Part shown: positions 35,363 to 44,793 of the stretch, piece by piece
How the letters are laid out: each line of letters starts with the position of its first letter
Numbering within the stretch: the first letter of the stretch is position 1
Assembly: GCF_002014825.1 (NCBI RefSeq)
Contig: NZ_MUYU01000006.1
Coordinates: forward strand, 248,001-312,000
Source of the DNA: Moraxella pluranimalium
Lineage (GTDB): Bacteria > Pseudomonadota > Gammaproteobacteria > Pseudomonadales > Moraxellaceae
Length of the DNA stretch: 64,000 bases
Reading direction: 5' to 3'
Position numbers and translations under genes: made by a program
The notes under the pieces: model-generated
Seen by the model: the letters and a program-made list of their open reading frames with translations, nothing else
Told to the model about the DNA's origin: nothing
Databases searched by the model: none

Positions 35363-35397
35363 TATATCAATTTTATCATAATTATGAATATAAAATT
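35339..35397. promoter_or_regulatory. Large inverted repeat overlapping the RND operon promoter
   Basis: AATTTTAAATTCATAAT (35339-35355) is repeated in inverted form at 35381-35397 with one mismatch. In the space between sits a perfect palindrome TGATATTATATCA (35357-35369), placed over the -10 candidate, as a repressor site would be. Confidence 0.5.
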
Positions 35398-35603
35398 CAT
35401 AAACTTAATCGATTTTTTAAAAATTTTTTGAATTGAGTTAAAATTGCTCAATTTGAATTGGGTTGGTGGTTCTGTAGCCATTAAGTGGTTTTAAGATTTT
35501 GTCTGTTTTGGGCGATTGCCTTGATAATGCCTTGATAATTAAGTAGACAAAGACCTTAAAATCATTATCAAAACAAGTTAAGACAACGTAAGATAGGTTT
35601 TTT

Positions 35604-37043
35604 ATGAAGTTAAATGTTCAAACGGCGATGATTGTTGCAATCATGGCGGGTGCAACTGCACTGACTGCCTGTAGCAAATCTGAGCAAGCAGATGCAGCGG
35701 CGGCACAGCAGCAACAAATGCCAAAGACAACCGTTGATGTGCAGACCATCAGCTTGCAGGCTGTGCCGGTGATTCAGACCTTTTCGGGGCGTATTGCTGC
35801 TAGTGAGACATCTGAGGTGCGTCCACAGGTGACGGGTATTGTTGAAGAAGTGCTATTTCGTGAAGGTAGCACCGTGCAAGCAGGTCAGCCTTTGTATCGC
35901 ATTAATCTAGACAGCTACCAAAGCTCGCTAGAGGCAGGGCAAGCAGCCGTCGCCAATGCTGAGGCAACCATGCAAAATGCACAAGCGGCTAGAGCATCAG
36001 CGCAGGCGAATTTGGTTGCACAGCAGGCAAACCTTGCACAAGCGCAGGCGGATTTGAACCGTTATAAGGGCTTGCTTGAGATTGGTGCGATTTCTGAACA
36101 GCTACATGACCAAGCAATAACCGCAGTGCGTACCGCTGAGGCGAATGTCAAAGCATCTATGGAAGCAGTCAATCAAGCGGATGCATCCATCAATAGTGCC
36201 AAAGCATCCATCGCTAGTGCCAAAGCTAGCCTGAATGCCAGCCAGCTTGATGCATCACGTACCATTGTCAAAGCACCGATTAGCGGTGTGACAGGTATTT
36301 CGGCAGTGACGGCAGGTGCATTGGTATCAGCCAACCAAACAACAGCACTAGTGACCATCAACCGTCTTGACCAAGTCTATGTCGATATCAGTCAATCCTC
36401 TGCTGAGATGCTCAAGATGCGTGAAGAAATTGCATCAGGCAAGATGGGTCAAGGTAGCCCAGAGGTGCAGTTGGTACTAGAAGACGGTACAACTTATCCT
36501 ATCATTGGCCGCTTGCTACTTGCTAATGCTAAAGTCGATGAAAAAACAGGTGCAGTGACTTTGCGTGCCTTATTCCCAAATCCTAACGGTCAACTATTGC
36601 CAGGGATGTTTGTTAATGCACGTCTGATTCAGACCGTTGTGCCAAATGCTGCCTTGTTGCCACAAAGTGCCATTACTCGCACCGCAAAAGGCGAAACTCA
36701 AGTCTATGTGGTCAACGCCCAAAACAAAATCGAAGTGCGTGATGTTACCACTGCAGGCACTTATAATGGTAACTGGATCGTGACAGGTGGCATCAATAAT
36801 GGCGACCGTGTTGTCATCATTGGTGGCTCAAAAGTCAAAGCAGATCAAGAAGTGGATGTGCGTGAGCTGCCGCCGGCAGGTGTCAGCCAAGAACAAGCTC
36901 AGGGGCAAACTGCGCCAACATCCAATTCTACTGAGCAGGGTGTGCCTGCACAAAGTGCAACTCAAGCACCAGCTCAACCAGCTGTGCCAATGGCACGACC
37001 TGCTGAGCAAGTAGATGGCGAAACCACAAAACAAGCTCAATAA
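35604..37043 (+). CDS. acrA: RND efflux periplasmic adaptor lipoprotein (AcrA/MexA type)
   Basis: A 479-residue membrane-fusion lipoprotein. The signal peptide ends in lipobox LTAC with Cys23. The order is the usual one: first lipoyl half VRPQVTGIVEEVLFREGSTVQAGQPLYRI, an alanine- and glutamine-rich coiled-coil hairpin of roughly 110 residues, the second half APISGVTGISAVTAGALV, then the beta-barrel and membrane-proximal domain. An unusual tail of about 60 residues rich in Gln, Ala and Pro follows. It is the first gene of an adaptor-pump-channel operon, 19 bases before the pump. The name follows the Moraxella AcrAB-OprM system; MexA or MtrC would be equivalent names. Confidence 0.93.
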   Translation: MKLNVQTAMIVAIMAGATALTACSKSEQADAAAAQQQQMPKTTVDVQTISLQAVPVIQTFSGRIAASETSEVRPQVTGIVEEVLFREGSTVQAGQPLYRINLDSYQSSLEAGQAAVANAEATMQNAQAARASAQANLVAQQANLAQAQADLNRYKGLLEIGAISEQLHDQAITAVRTAEANVKASMEAVNQADASINSAKASIASAKASLNASQLDASRTIVKAPISGVTGISAVTAGALVSANQTTALVTINRLDQVYVDISQSSAEMLKMREEIASGKMGQGSPEVQLVLEDGTTYPIIGRLLLANAKVDEKTGAVTLRALFPNPNGQLLPGMFVNARLIQTVVPNAALLPQSAITRTAKGETQVYVVNAQNKIEVRDVTTAGTYNGNWIVTGGINNGDRVVIIGGSKVKADQEVDVRELPPAGVSQEQAQGQTAPTSNSTEQGVPAQSATQAPAQPAVPMARPAEQVDGETTKQAQ

Positions 37044-37062
37044 CCCAACAAATAGGTAATTT

Positions 37063-40000
37063 ATGTCTCGATTTTTTATTCAAAGACCGATTTTTGCTTG
37101 GGTCATTGCATTATTGATTATGTTGGTGGGTATTTTGTCCATTCGTGGATTGCCTATTGAGCAGTATCCGCAGATTGCACCCCCAACTGTACAGGTGTCC
37201 GCTGTCTATCCAGGTGCTGATGCACAGACCATCGAAAACTCAGTGACGCAGGTGATTGAGCAACAGATGAAAGGCTTGGATGGTTTGATGTATATGTCAT
37301 CTAGCTCATCTGCAAACGGTCAAGCAAGCGTTACGCTTACCTTTGAAAGTGGTACTGACCCTGATACAGCACAAGTCCAAGTGCAAAACAAACTACAATC
37401 AGCGACCAGTTCATTACCAGAAAGTGTGCAGCGTCAAGGCGTCTCGGTCAATAAGTCATCCAGTGGCTTTTTGATGGTTTATGGCTTTGTCTCAGAAGAT
37501 GACAGTATGGATGAGGCGGATATTGGTGATTATCTTAATACCAATATTGTTGATGGTCTAAGCCGTGTCGAGGGCGTGGGTTCAGTAGAGGTGTTTGGTT
37601 CATCTTATGCGATGCGCATTTGGCTAGACCCTGCCAAGCTACGTGCCTATAACCTAATGCCATCTGATGTCTCAGCGGCGATTCAGTCGCAGAATGTGCA
37701 AGTCTCAGCAGGTCAGTTGGCAAGCCTACCGACCAATAATGAGCGTGCTTTGATTAGTGCTAGTATTGGCGTTCAAAGCCTGATGCAGACTCCAGAAGAG
37801 TTTGAAAATATTCTGCTAAAAACTGATACCGCAGGGGCAAAGGTATATCTAAAAGATGTCGCCCGTGTGGAACTTGGCTCTCAAGATTATTCAAGTAACA
37901 CCAAGTACAATGGTAAAACCGCTGCAGGTATGGCAATCAGCCTAGCATCTGGTGCTAATGCGCTTGAAGTGCGTCAGGCGGTCGAAGATAAAATGACTCA
38001 AATGTCAGCCAACTTTCCAAAAGGCTTGACCTATGTTGTGCCATTTGATACCACGCCATTTGTCCGTCTGTCTATTGAGCAGGTGGTCAAGACGCTACTT
38101 GAAGCGATTGCACTGGTATTTGTGGTGATGTTCTTGTTCCTACAAAACTGGCGCGCGACCATTATTCCTACACTAGCCGTGCCTGTGGTAATTCTAGGTA
38201 CATTTGCTGTGCTGTCCGTATTTGGCATGAGTATCAATATCTTGACCATGTTTGCGATGGTGCTTGCTATTGGTTTGCTGGTCGATGATGCGATTGTTGT
38301 GGTTGAGAACGTTGAGCGTCTGCTCGAAGAAAATCCGGAAATGTCCGTCATCGAAGCAACCACCGAATCGATGCGTGAGATTAGCAAAGTGGTTATCGGT
38401 ATTGCGCTGATTTTGTCAGTGGTGTTTGTTCCGATGATTTTCTTTGGTGGCTCAACAGGGGTGATTTATCGTCAATTTGCTGTGACGCTGATTACCAGTA
38501 TGGTGCTGTCGGCGATTGTGGCGTTGGTATTTACGCCTGCACTGTGCGTGTCGATTCTTAAGCGCAAAAAACACCATGATATTCAAACCCAAAAAGGCTT
38601 TTTTGGTTGGTTTAACCGTGCTTTTTATAAGGCAAGTAGCGGTTATGAAAAATTTGTTGGCAAAACCTTTAATGCCAAGCTGATTTATGTCGTTGTCTAT
38701 GCGGCGATTATTGCTGTACTTGGCTTTTTCTTTGTGCGTCTGCCAAGCGCGTTTGTCCCTGAAGAGGACCAAGGCGTGCTATTTGCGATGGTGCAGATGC
38801 CAGCAGGCACAACCGAAGATAAGACTTCAGCAGTGATGGACAAGGTTCGTCAGTATTATCAAACCCAAGAAGAAAAGAATGTCGAAAGCGTATTTTCGAT
38901 TACTGGCTTTAGCTTTATGGGTAGTGGTCAAAACATGGGTATGGCGTTCATCAAGCTCAAAGACTGGAGCGAGCGTACGGGCGATGAGAATGCCGCGGCA
39001 AATATCGCCAATCGTGCCATGATGATGAATATGACCATTCCTGAAGCAAGTATGGTAATTTCAATGGCACCGCCTGCGATTATGGGTTTTGGTAACTCAA
39101 ACGGCTTTAACTTGCAGGTTAAAGATAATGGTGGTGTTGGTCGTGAAAAACTGCTCGAAGCACGCAATATGTTACTTGGCATGGCATCCCAAAGCCAAGT
39201 GGTGACAGGTGTCCGCCCTGGTGGTCAAGAAGATGCGCCAAAGCTAAAACTCAATGTTGATTATGAAAAGGCGGCAGTGCTCGGCATCCCTGCAAGCAAT
39301 ATTAACTCAACACTTGCAATGGCATGGGGTAGTAGCTATGTCAATGATTTCATTGACCGTGGCCGTATCAAAAAAGTCTATATGCAAGGTGAGCCTGATA
39401 GTCGTGTGATACCAGAAGATATTGGCAAATGGTATGTGCGTAACAACGATGGTCAGATGGTGCCGTATAGTACTTTTGCAACGAGCGAATGGGAGTACGC
39501 TAGCCCAAGTGTCGTCCGTTATAATGGCGTACCATCGATGGAGCTATCGGGTAATGCTATCCCTGGCAAGAGCTCGGGTGATGCGATGGCCGAGATGGAG
39601 AATTTTGCCAAGCAGTTGCCTGAAGGTGTTGGTATCGAGTGGAGCGGCTTGTCTTTAGAGGAGCAAAAATCTGGCGGTCAAGCACCACTCCTTTACGCAC
39701 TAGCTGTCGTGGTGGTGTTCTTGTGCTTGGCAGCATTGTACGAAAGCTGGTCAATCCCATTCTCGGTGCTACTGGTGATTCCGCTGGGTGTCTTGGGTGC
39801 GGTGCTGTTGACCAAGGTGCATGGGCTTAGCAATGATGTGTACTTGCAAGTGGGTCTGTTGACCGTCGTTGGTCTATCTGCCAAAAACGCCATTTTGATT
39901 ATTGAGTTTGCCAAAGAGCTCCAAGAGTCAGGCAAATCACTCAAAGAAGCAGTGATGCAGGCAGCTCGTATGCGTCTGCGCCCGATTATCATGACATCAC

Positions 40001-40200
40001 TTGCATTTGGTATTGGTGTTGTGCCATTATACTTGGCAACAGGTGCAGGCTCGGGCAGCCAAAATGCCGTTGGTACGAGTGTGCTTGGTGGGGTGATTAC
40101 CGCAACCTTATTGGGCGTGTTCTTTATCCCGATGTTCTATGTATGGGTGAGAACCTTATTCCCGCTCAAGCAAAAAGATGTCAGCACCACAGCCAAATAA
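37063..40200 (+). CDS. acrB: RND multidrug efflux pump (AcrB/MexB type, HAE1)
   Basis: A 1045-residue proton-driven pump. The proton-relay residues are present: Asp408 and Asp409 in GLLVDDAIVVVENVER, and Lys941 in GLSAKNAILIIEFAKEL. The N-terminal FFIQRPIFAWVIALLIMLVGI, the two large periplasmic loops and twelve membrane helices all match the hydrophobe/amphiphile-exporter group. It expels drugs, dyes and detergents from the periplasm and inner membrane through the channel encoded next. The 3' end overlaps the upstream-extended frame of the channel gene but not its true start. Confidence 0.96.
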   Translation: MSRFFIQRPIFAWVIALLIMLVGILSIRGLPIEQYPQIAPPTVQVSAVYPGADAQTIENSVTQVIEQQMKGLDGLMYMSSSSSANGQASVTLTFESGTDPDTAQVQVQNKLQSATSSLPESVQRQGVSVNKSSSGFLMVYGFVSEDDSMDEADIGDYLNTNIVDGLSRVEGVGSVEVFGSSYAMRIWLDPAKLRAYNLMPSDVSAAIQSQNVQVSAGQLASLPTNNERALISASIGVQSLMQTPEEFENILLKTDTAGAKVYLKDVARVELGSQDYSSNTKYNGKTAAGMAISLASGANALEVRQAVEDKMTQMSANFPKGLTYVVPFDTTPFVRLSIEQVVKTLLEAIALVFVVMFLFLQNWRATIIPTLAVPVVILGTFAVLSVFGMSINILTMFAMVLAIGLLVDDAIVVVENVERLLEENPEMSVIEATTESMREISKVVIGIALILSVVFVPMIFFGGSTGVIYRQFAVTLITSMVLSAIVALVFTPALCVSILKRKKHHDIQTQKGFFGWFNRAFYKASSGYEKFVGKTFNAKLIYVVVYAAIIAVLGFFFVRLPSAFVPEEDQGVLFAMVQMPAGTTEDKTSAVMDKVRQYYQTQEEKNVESVFSITGFSFMGSGQNMGMAFIKLKDWSERTGDENAAANIANRAMMMNMTIPEASMVISMAPPAIMGFGNSNGFNLQVKDNGGVGREKLLEARNMLLGMASQSQVVTGVRPGGQEDAPKLKLNVDYEKAAVLGIPASNINSTLAMAWGSSYVNDFIDRGRIKKVYMQGEPDSRVIPEDIGKWYVRNNDGQMVPYSTFATSEWEYASPSVVRYNGVPSMELSGNAIPGKSSGDAMAEMENFAKQLPEGVGIEWSGLSLEEQKSGGQAPLLYALAVVVVFLCLAALYESWSIPFSVLLVIPLGVLGAVLLTKVHGLSNDVYLQVGLLTVVGLSAKNAILIIEFAKELQESGKSLKEAVMQAARMRLRPIIMTSLAFGIGVVPLYLATGAGSGSQNAVGTSVLGGVITATLLGVFFIPMFYVWVRTLFPLKQKDVSTTAK

Positions 40201-40213
40201 TTCAGGAAAATAT

Positions 40214-41812
40214 ATGAAAACAACTCAAACTTTGCGTATCTTTGCATTGTCTGCACTCGCTGTCAGTATGGCAGCGTGTAGCACCATTCCAAAGAAAATT
40301 GACACCAGTATCCCTGTGGTCGCACAGCCAAAAGTTGATATGGATAAAGCTTATCAAGTCTATGATAAAGAGACCATCAGTGTCGCCGAAGCGCCAAGCG
40401 TGGCATCACTGCGTTGGCAAGAATATTATAGTGATGATAAGCTAAAATCACTGATTCAAATGGCGCTGGATAACAACAAAGACCTACAAAAAGCCGTGCT
40501 TGCTATCCAGTCAGCTCGTGCGCAGTACCAAATCACCGAAGCGTCAGGCCTACCAACCGTTGGCGCATCAAGTGGTGCGACACGCTCAGGTGGGCGGGGT
40601 GATGCCAATCCATCAAGTAGCTACAGTGTCAATTTGGCAATGAGTAGCTATGAGCTGGATTTGTGGGGCAAAGTCGCAAGCCAAAAAGAGCAAGCGCTGC
40701 ACAATTATCTAGCAACCAACTCAGCCAAAGACGCTGCGCAAATCTCGCTTATCTCAAGTGTAGCTCAAGGCTATGTTAATCTAAGCTATGCACTTGCTCA
40801 GCGTCAGCTTGCCATCGAGACGCTAAAGACTCGTGAGCATTCGCTGATGATTAACCAAAAACGCTTTGGTGCAGGCATTGACTCAAAATCACCAACGCTA
40901 CAAGCAGAAGCATCGCTCGAAGCTGCCAAATTGGCAGTTTATCAAGCAGATACCAGTATTTTGCAAGCAAAAAATGCCTTGCAACTACTGGTTGGTGCGC
41001 CAATCCCTGCCAATCTATTGCCAGAGCTTGCGGTGAATAACATTGTCAGTCAGTCGCTATTTAGCACAGGCTTGCCAAGTGAGCTACTGCACTATCGCCC
41101 TGATATCGTCCAAGCAGAGCACAGCCTAAAAGCGGCGGGGGCGAATATCAATGTCGCACGTGCTGCCTATTTCCCATCCATCAGCCTATCAACGAGTGTG
41201 GGTCTGGGTAGCTCAAGCTTGAGCGATTTGATTAGTAGTAGTGCTTTTGGTTGGTCATTTGGCCCATCTGTCAGCTTGCCAATCTTTGATGCAGGTGCTC
41301 GCAAGGCAAATTATGAAGTGGCGCAAATCGCACAACAGTCTGCTTTGGTCAGCTACGAAAAAGCCATCCAAACTGCCTTTAGAGAAGTGTCGGACGTGCT
41401 TGCCACTCGTGCAACTTTGACCCAACAGCTTGATGCACAGTATCGCCTACAAAAGAACTATCAGCAGACTTATGATATCGCTCATGCACGTTTCCGCTCA
41501 GGCTTGGATAATTATCTGACTGTGCTTGATGCTGAGCGTTCGTTATTTGGCAATCAGCAAAGCATCCTACAGCTTGAGCTTGCCAAGCTTATCAGCCAAA
41601 TTGAGCTGTATCAAGTGCTAGGCGGTGGGGCGAATTTGACCGCTGAACAAATCACCGAGCCAAGCACTCAGCAAGCTGCGATGAAAACAGCAACTTTGGC
41701 AACCAACGAACAGTTGGCAGATGCCAAAGTCATCGCCGAGCCTGTGGATGATAAGGTGATTTTACTCAATCAAGTCGCACCAGCCACATCAACCACACCA
41801 GCCCAAAAATAA
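40214..41812 (+). CDS. oprM: RND outer-membrane channel lipoprotein (OprM/NodT type)
   Basis: A 532-residue outer-membrane factor of the TolC superfamily. The signal peptide MKTTQTLRIFALSALAVSMA ends in lipobox MAAC, with Cys22 lipidated. Two TolC-type repeats can be traced from conserved segments (YELDLWGKVAS, LLHYRPDIVQAEHSLKAAGANINVARAAYFPSISL, FRSGLDNYLTVLDAER). The C-terminus has a polar extension of about 60 residues beyond the usual end. I chose ATG 40214, which follows an AGGAAA site and starts the signal peptide. It completes the tripartite pump, followed by a terminator. Confidence 0.94.
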   Translation: MKTTQTLRIFALSALAVSMAACSTIPKKIDTSIPVVAQPKVDMDKAYQVYDKETISVAEAPSVASLRWQEYYSDDKLKSLIQMALDNNKDLQKAVLAIQSARAQYQITEASGLPTVGASSGATRSGGRGDANPSSSYSVNLAMSSYELDLWGKVASQKEQALHNYLATNSAKDAAQISLISSVAQGYVNLSYALAQRQLAIETLKTREHSLMINQKRFGAGIDSKSPTLQAEASLEAAKLAVYQADTSILQAKNALQLLVGAPIPANLLPELAVNNIVSQSLFSTGLPSELLHYRPDIVQAEHSLKAAGANINVARAAYFPSISLSTSVGLGSSSLSDLISSSAFGWSFGPSVSLPIFDAGARKANYEVAQIAQQSALVSYEKAIQTAFREVSDVLATRATLTQQLDAQYRLQKNYQQTYDIAHARFRSGLDNYLTVLDAERSLFGNQQSILQLELAKLISQIELYQVLGGGANLTAEQITEPSTQQAAMKTATLATNEQLADAKVIAEPVDDKVILLNQVAPATSTTPAQK

Positions 41813-41869
41813 GCCAACGATAGCCGAATGACTATCAGTAGTGGGTTTGTCGCCTACTTATGGCAAGCC

Positions 41870-41907
41870 AAAGCATCCATCCGTGCGATGGGTGCTTTTG
41901 TTTTTTG
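41870..41907 (+). terminator. Terminator of the RND operon
   Basis: AAGCATCCATC pairs with GATGGGTGCTT (one G-T pair) around CGTGC, followed by TTGTTTTTT. Confidence 0.85.
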
Positions 41908-41966
41908 GCTGTGTTACAATGCAAAGTCTAATACAAAGCCATAATACAAAAAAATCAGGAGTTGTG

Positions 41967-42335
41967 ATGCTAAATCGTCTATTCGTCTATGGTACACTTG
42001 CACCAAACCGTAGCAATCATCATTGGCTTGCCAATATCGGCGGGCAGTTTGAGACGGCGAGCATGACAGGCGTACTTATCCCAGAGGGGTGGGGTGCAGC
42101 CGAAGGCTATCCTGCCATCATTCCGTGCGAGCAGGGTCGGGTGGTAGAGGGCTATTTATTCAGTTCTGATAATTTGCCCGAGCATTGGCAGGCGCTCGAT
42201 GACTTTGAAGGTGAGGGCTATGTACGTACTGAGGTTTTGGTTACGATGGCGGATGGTACACAGCAGACAGCTTGGGTCTATGCACTAGCGGTCAATGAAT
42301 CTGATAAAGCCAAGCTGATTGCGCAATACGCCTAA
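41967..42335 (+). CDS. Gamma-glutamylcyclotransferase/AIG2-like protein
   Basis: A 122-residue protein of the gamma-glutamylcyclotransferase-like (AIG2) fold. The N-terminal RLFVYGTLAPN is the family's substrate-binding strand-loop (YGTL), and EGYLFSSDNLPEHWQALDDFEGEGYVRTEVLV matches the central part, where a glutamate after 'LDDFE' is the usual catalytic acid. The substrate is not defined. I chose ATG 41967 after an AGGAG site; the frame is open upstream but crosses the preceding terminator. It is a single gene. Confidence 0.88.
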   Translation: MLNRLFVYGTLAPNRSNHHWLANIGGQFETASMTGVLIPEGWGAAEGYPAIIPCEQGRVVEGYLFSSDNLPEHWQALDDFEGEGYVRTEVLVTMADGTQQTAWVYALAVNESDKAKLIAQYA

Positions 42336-42563
42336 GCCATACACGACATGATAAACCAATCAGCCTGCTATCAGCTTATCATAAGTATTCAAAACCAAAA
42401 CTTGGTCAATTAGGCGTAATGTCCCGATAATATACCAACAACATTCTAACGCCAAGTATGCAATCATGTCATTTTGGTCATGCAGTACTGGTAATTTTGG
42501 ATGAAATATTGTAATGTATTAGGGCTGTTTTATTGTACGAATTTTAACCAACAAGGAGTTGAG

Positions 42564-44717
42564 ATGAAAAGACGTAATTTTTTGCAAGGAAGTTTGGGTG
42601 CGGTAGCACTGGGTGCGCTAGGCTTACCAAAGTTTGCCTTTGGTGTCGTGCCAAATGTAGCGCTGGTCATTCCTGAGAATCTATCTGCTAACCCATTGCT
42701 AGACTTTAGCGGTTTACCAAAATATTCACAAATCAAGCCTGAGCACGTGATGCCTGCGATGGAGTTTTTGTTCGGCGAAGCACGCAAGGTCGTTGAGCAA
42801 GTGTCTGCACTGCCTGAGCCGACTTGGGAGAGTTTTTATTATCCGCTGGCTGATATTGATGACAAGCTTGAGCGAGTCTTTGGTGCGGTGGCGAACCTGC
42901 ACTCGGTGCGTAATGATGATGAGCTACGCAAAGTGTTTAGCGAAGCGCGCACCTTATCAACCGAGTTTTATACTTGGCGTGGTATGAATAAAGCACTGTT
43001 TGACGTGGTTAATAAGCTGAAAAATTCGCCAGAGTTTGCAAGCTATAGCATTCCGCAACAAAAAACCATCGATGATGCGCTGCTCAATTTCCGCCTATCG
43101 GGTATCAACTTGTCAGACAGCGACCAAAAAACCCTTGCAAAAATCAACGCACGCTTATCAGAGTTATCCACACAGTTTAGCAATAATGTACTTGATGCGA
43201 CCAATGGCTGGCATAAGACGGTAAGTGGTGATGCACTAAAAGGGCTCAATGAATCAGCACTGGCAAGCGCCAAACAAAAAGCGACAGAAAAAGGCGAAAC
43301 TGGTTATCGCATCGGTCTTGATACACCAAGCTATTTGGCGGTGATGAATTATGCTGATGATGGCAAACTTCGCCAAGAGATGTATGAGGCGTTTCTCACG
43401 CGTGCATCCGATGTCGGGCCAAATGCAGGCAAATGGAATAATAATCCTGTCATCGCCGAAATCCTAAAGCTACGCCTGCAAATGGCAAAACTGCTTGGCT
43501 TTGATAACTATGCCGAATATTCACTGGCGACCAAGATGGCCGATAGTCCTGCGCAAGTGATGGAGTTTCTCGGTGGACTTACCAAGCGTAGCCGTGCCAA
43601 GGCACAAGCGCAGTATGATGAGCTGGTCGCCTTTGCCAAGAGCGAATACGGTATCGATACGCTAAACCCATGGGATATTGCCTATTATACTGAGAAGCAC
43701 AAGGCGAAATTATACGATTTTGATAAAGAGACTTTGCGTGAATACTTCCCAGAAGAGAAGGTCTTGGCAGGGCTATTTGAGATTGCCAAGCGTCTGTTTG
43801 GTATCACTATCCGTCCTGCATCGGCGGATGTGTGGGATCCGTCGGTGAAGTTCTTTGAAGTGTATGATGCATCCAGTCAGCACAAAGCATCGTTTTATCT
43901 TGACCTGTATGCCCGTGAGAATAAGCGTGGTGGGGCGTGGATGAGTACAGCGATTGACCGTATTCGCCATGCTGATGGCAGTGTGCAGCTGCCTGTGGCG
44001 GTGCTTGTGGGGAATTTTCGCAAGCCTGCCGATGGCGAGCCGTCATTGCTACTGCATGATGAAGTGACGACCTTATTCCATGAGTTCGGGCATGGCGTGC
44101 ATCTGATGCTGACACAGATGGATATTCAGGGCGTGACAGGGCTCAATGGCGTGCCGTGGGATGCGGTCGAAGTGCCTAGTCAGCTGATGGAGGGCTTTAC
44201 CTTTAATCGCACGACGCTGCCCTACATCTCATCGCACTATCAAACAGGCGAGCCACTACCTGCCGAGCTACTTGATAAACTGCTCGAAGCCAAGCACTAT
44301 CAAGGGGCGTTCAATCTGATTCGTCAGCTGGAGTTTGGTATTTTTGATATGAAAGCCAATATCGAATACACTGCCGATAAGCCAGAAAACTGGGCGCAAG
44401 AGCTGTTCTTGGCGGTCAGCCGAGAGGTGGGTGTGCTGACACTGCCTGACTATGTGCGTCGCCCAAATTCATTCACGCATATTTTCTCCGGTGGCTATGC
44501 AGCAGGCTATTATAGCTATCTGTGGTCGGAGCTACTGGCCAATGACGGCTTTGCCAAGTTTGAAGAAGAGGGCGTGCTAAACCCAGTCACTGGCAAACGC
44601 CTAGAAGATACCATCCTAGCCCAAGGCGGCTCTCGTCCACCGATGGATCTGTATGTCGAGTATCGTGGTCGAGTGCCAAAACTCGATGCCTTACTTGCTA
44701 ATTATGGGATTCAATAA
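42564..44717 (+). CDS. M3-family oligopeptidase with Tat signal peptide
   Basis: A 717-residue zinc peptidase of the M3 family (oligopeptidase A / dipeptidyl carboxypeptidase group). The zinc motif is HEFGH at 506-510 in TTLFHEFGHGVHLM, with the third ligand in WDAVEVPSQLMEGF. The substrate loop near the C-terminus (FSGGYAAGYYSYLWSELLANDGF) is also typical. The N-terminus MKRRNFLQGSLGAVALGALG is a twin-arginine signal, so the enzyme is predicted to be exported folded, whereas the E. coli relatives are cytoplasmic. ATG 42564 has an AAGGAG site six bases upstream and begins this signal. It likely trims oligopeptides in the periplasm. Confidence 0.9.
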   Translation: MKRRNFLQGSLGAVALGALGLPKFAFGVVPNVALVIPENLSANPLLDFSGLPKYSQIKPEHVMPAMEFLFGEARKVVEQVSALPEPTWESFYYPLADIDDKLERVFGAVANLHSVRNDDELRKVFSEARTLSTEFYTWRGMNKALFDVVNKLKNSPEFASYSIPQQKTIDDALLNFRLSGINLSDSDQKTLAKINARLSELSTQFSNNVLDATNGWHKTVSGDALKGLNESALASAKQKATEKGETGYRIGLDTPSYLAVMNYADDGKLRQEMYEAFLTRASDVGPNAGKWNNNPVIAEILKLRLQMAKLLGFDNYAEYSLATKMADSPAQVMEFLGGLTKRSRAKAQAQYDELVAFAKSEYGIDTLNPWDIAYYTEKHKAKLYDFDKETLREYFPEEKVLAGLFEIAKRLFGITIRPASADVWDPSVKFFEVYDASSQHKASFYLDLYARENKRGGAWMSTAIDRIRHADGSVQLPVAVLVGNFRKPADGEPSLLLHDEVTTLFHEFGHGVHLMLTQMDIQGVTGLNGVPWDAVEVPSQLMEGFTFNRTTLPYISSHYQTGEPLPAELLDKLLEAKHYQGAFNLIRQLEFGIFDMKANIEYTADKPENWAQELFLAVSREVGVLTLPDYVRRPNSFTHIFSGGYAAGYYSYLWSELLANDGFAKFEEEGVLNPVTGKRLEDTILAQGGSRPPMDLYVEYRGRVPKLDALLANYGIQ

Positions 44718-44722
44718 GCAAC

Positions 44723-44757
44723 AAAACCACCTTGTATGGATTATACAAGGTGGTTTT
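44723..44757. terminator. Terminator, copy 1 of a duplicated element
   Basis: AAAACCACCTTGTAT and ATACAAGGTGGTTTT form a 15-base perfect stem around GGATT, between the convergent peptidase and WG-repeat genes. It recurs at 46125-46155. Confidence 0.9.
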
Positions 44758-44793
44758 ATATGGCTTGATATCGCTGTTTTAATCACTATTGAA

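Larger units (their letters stand above)
35127..35603. other. AT-rich control region before the RND efflux operon
   Basis: A 477-base spacer without a gene. It holds the tRNA-Cys promoter zone on the left, a TTGACA box at 35334-35339, a large inverted repeat at 35339-35397, and a smaller one (ATTGAG / CTCAAT) at 35432-35452. The leader from there to the operon start is about 150 bases. Confidence 0.65.

Noticed and set aside
40178..40213. Twelve extra N-terminal codons of the outer-membrane channel overlapping the pump gene
   Set aside because: The signal peptide and ribosome binding site point to ATG 40214; the extension would spoil the lipoprotein signal.
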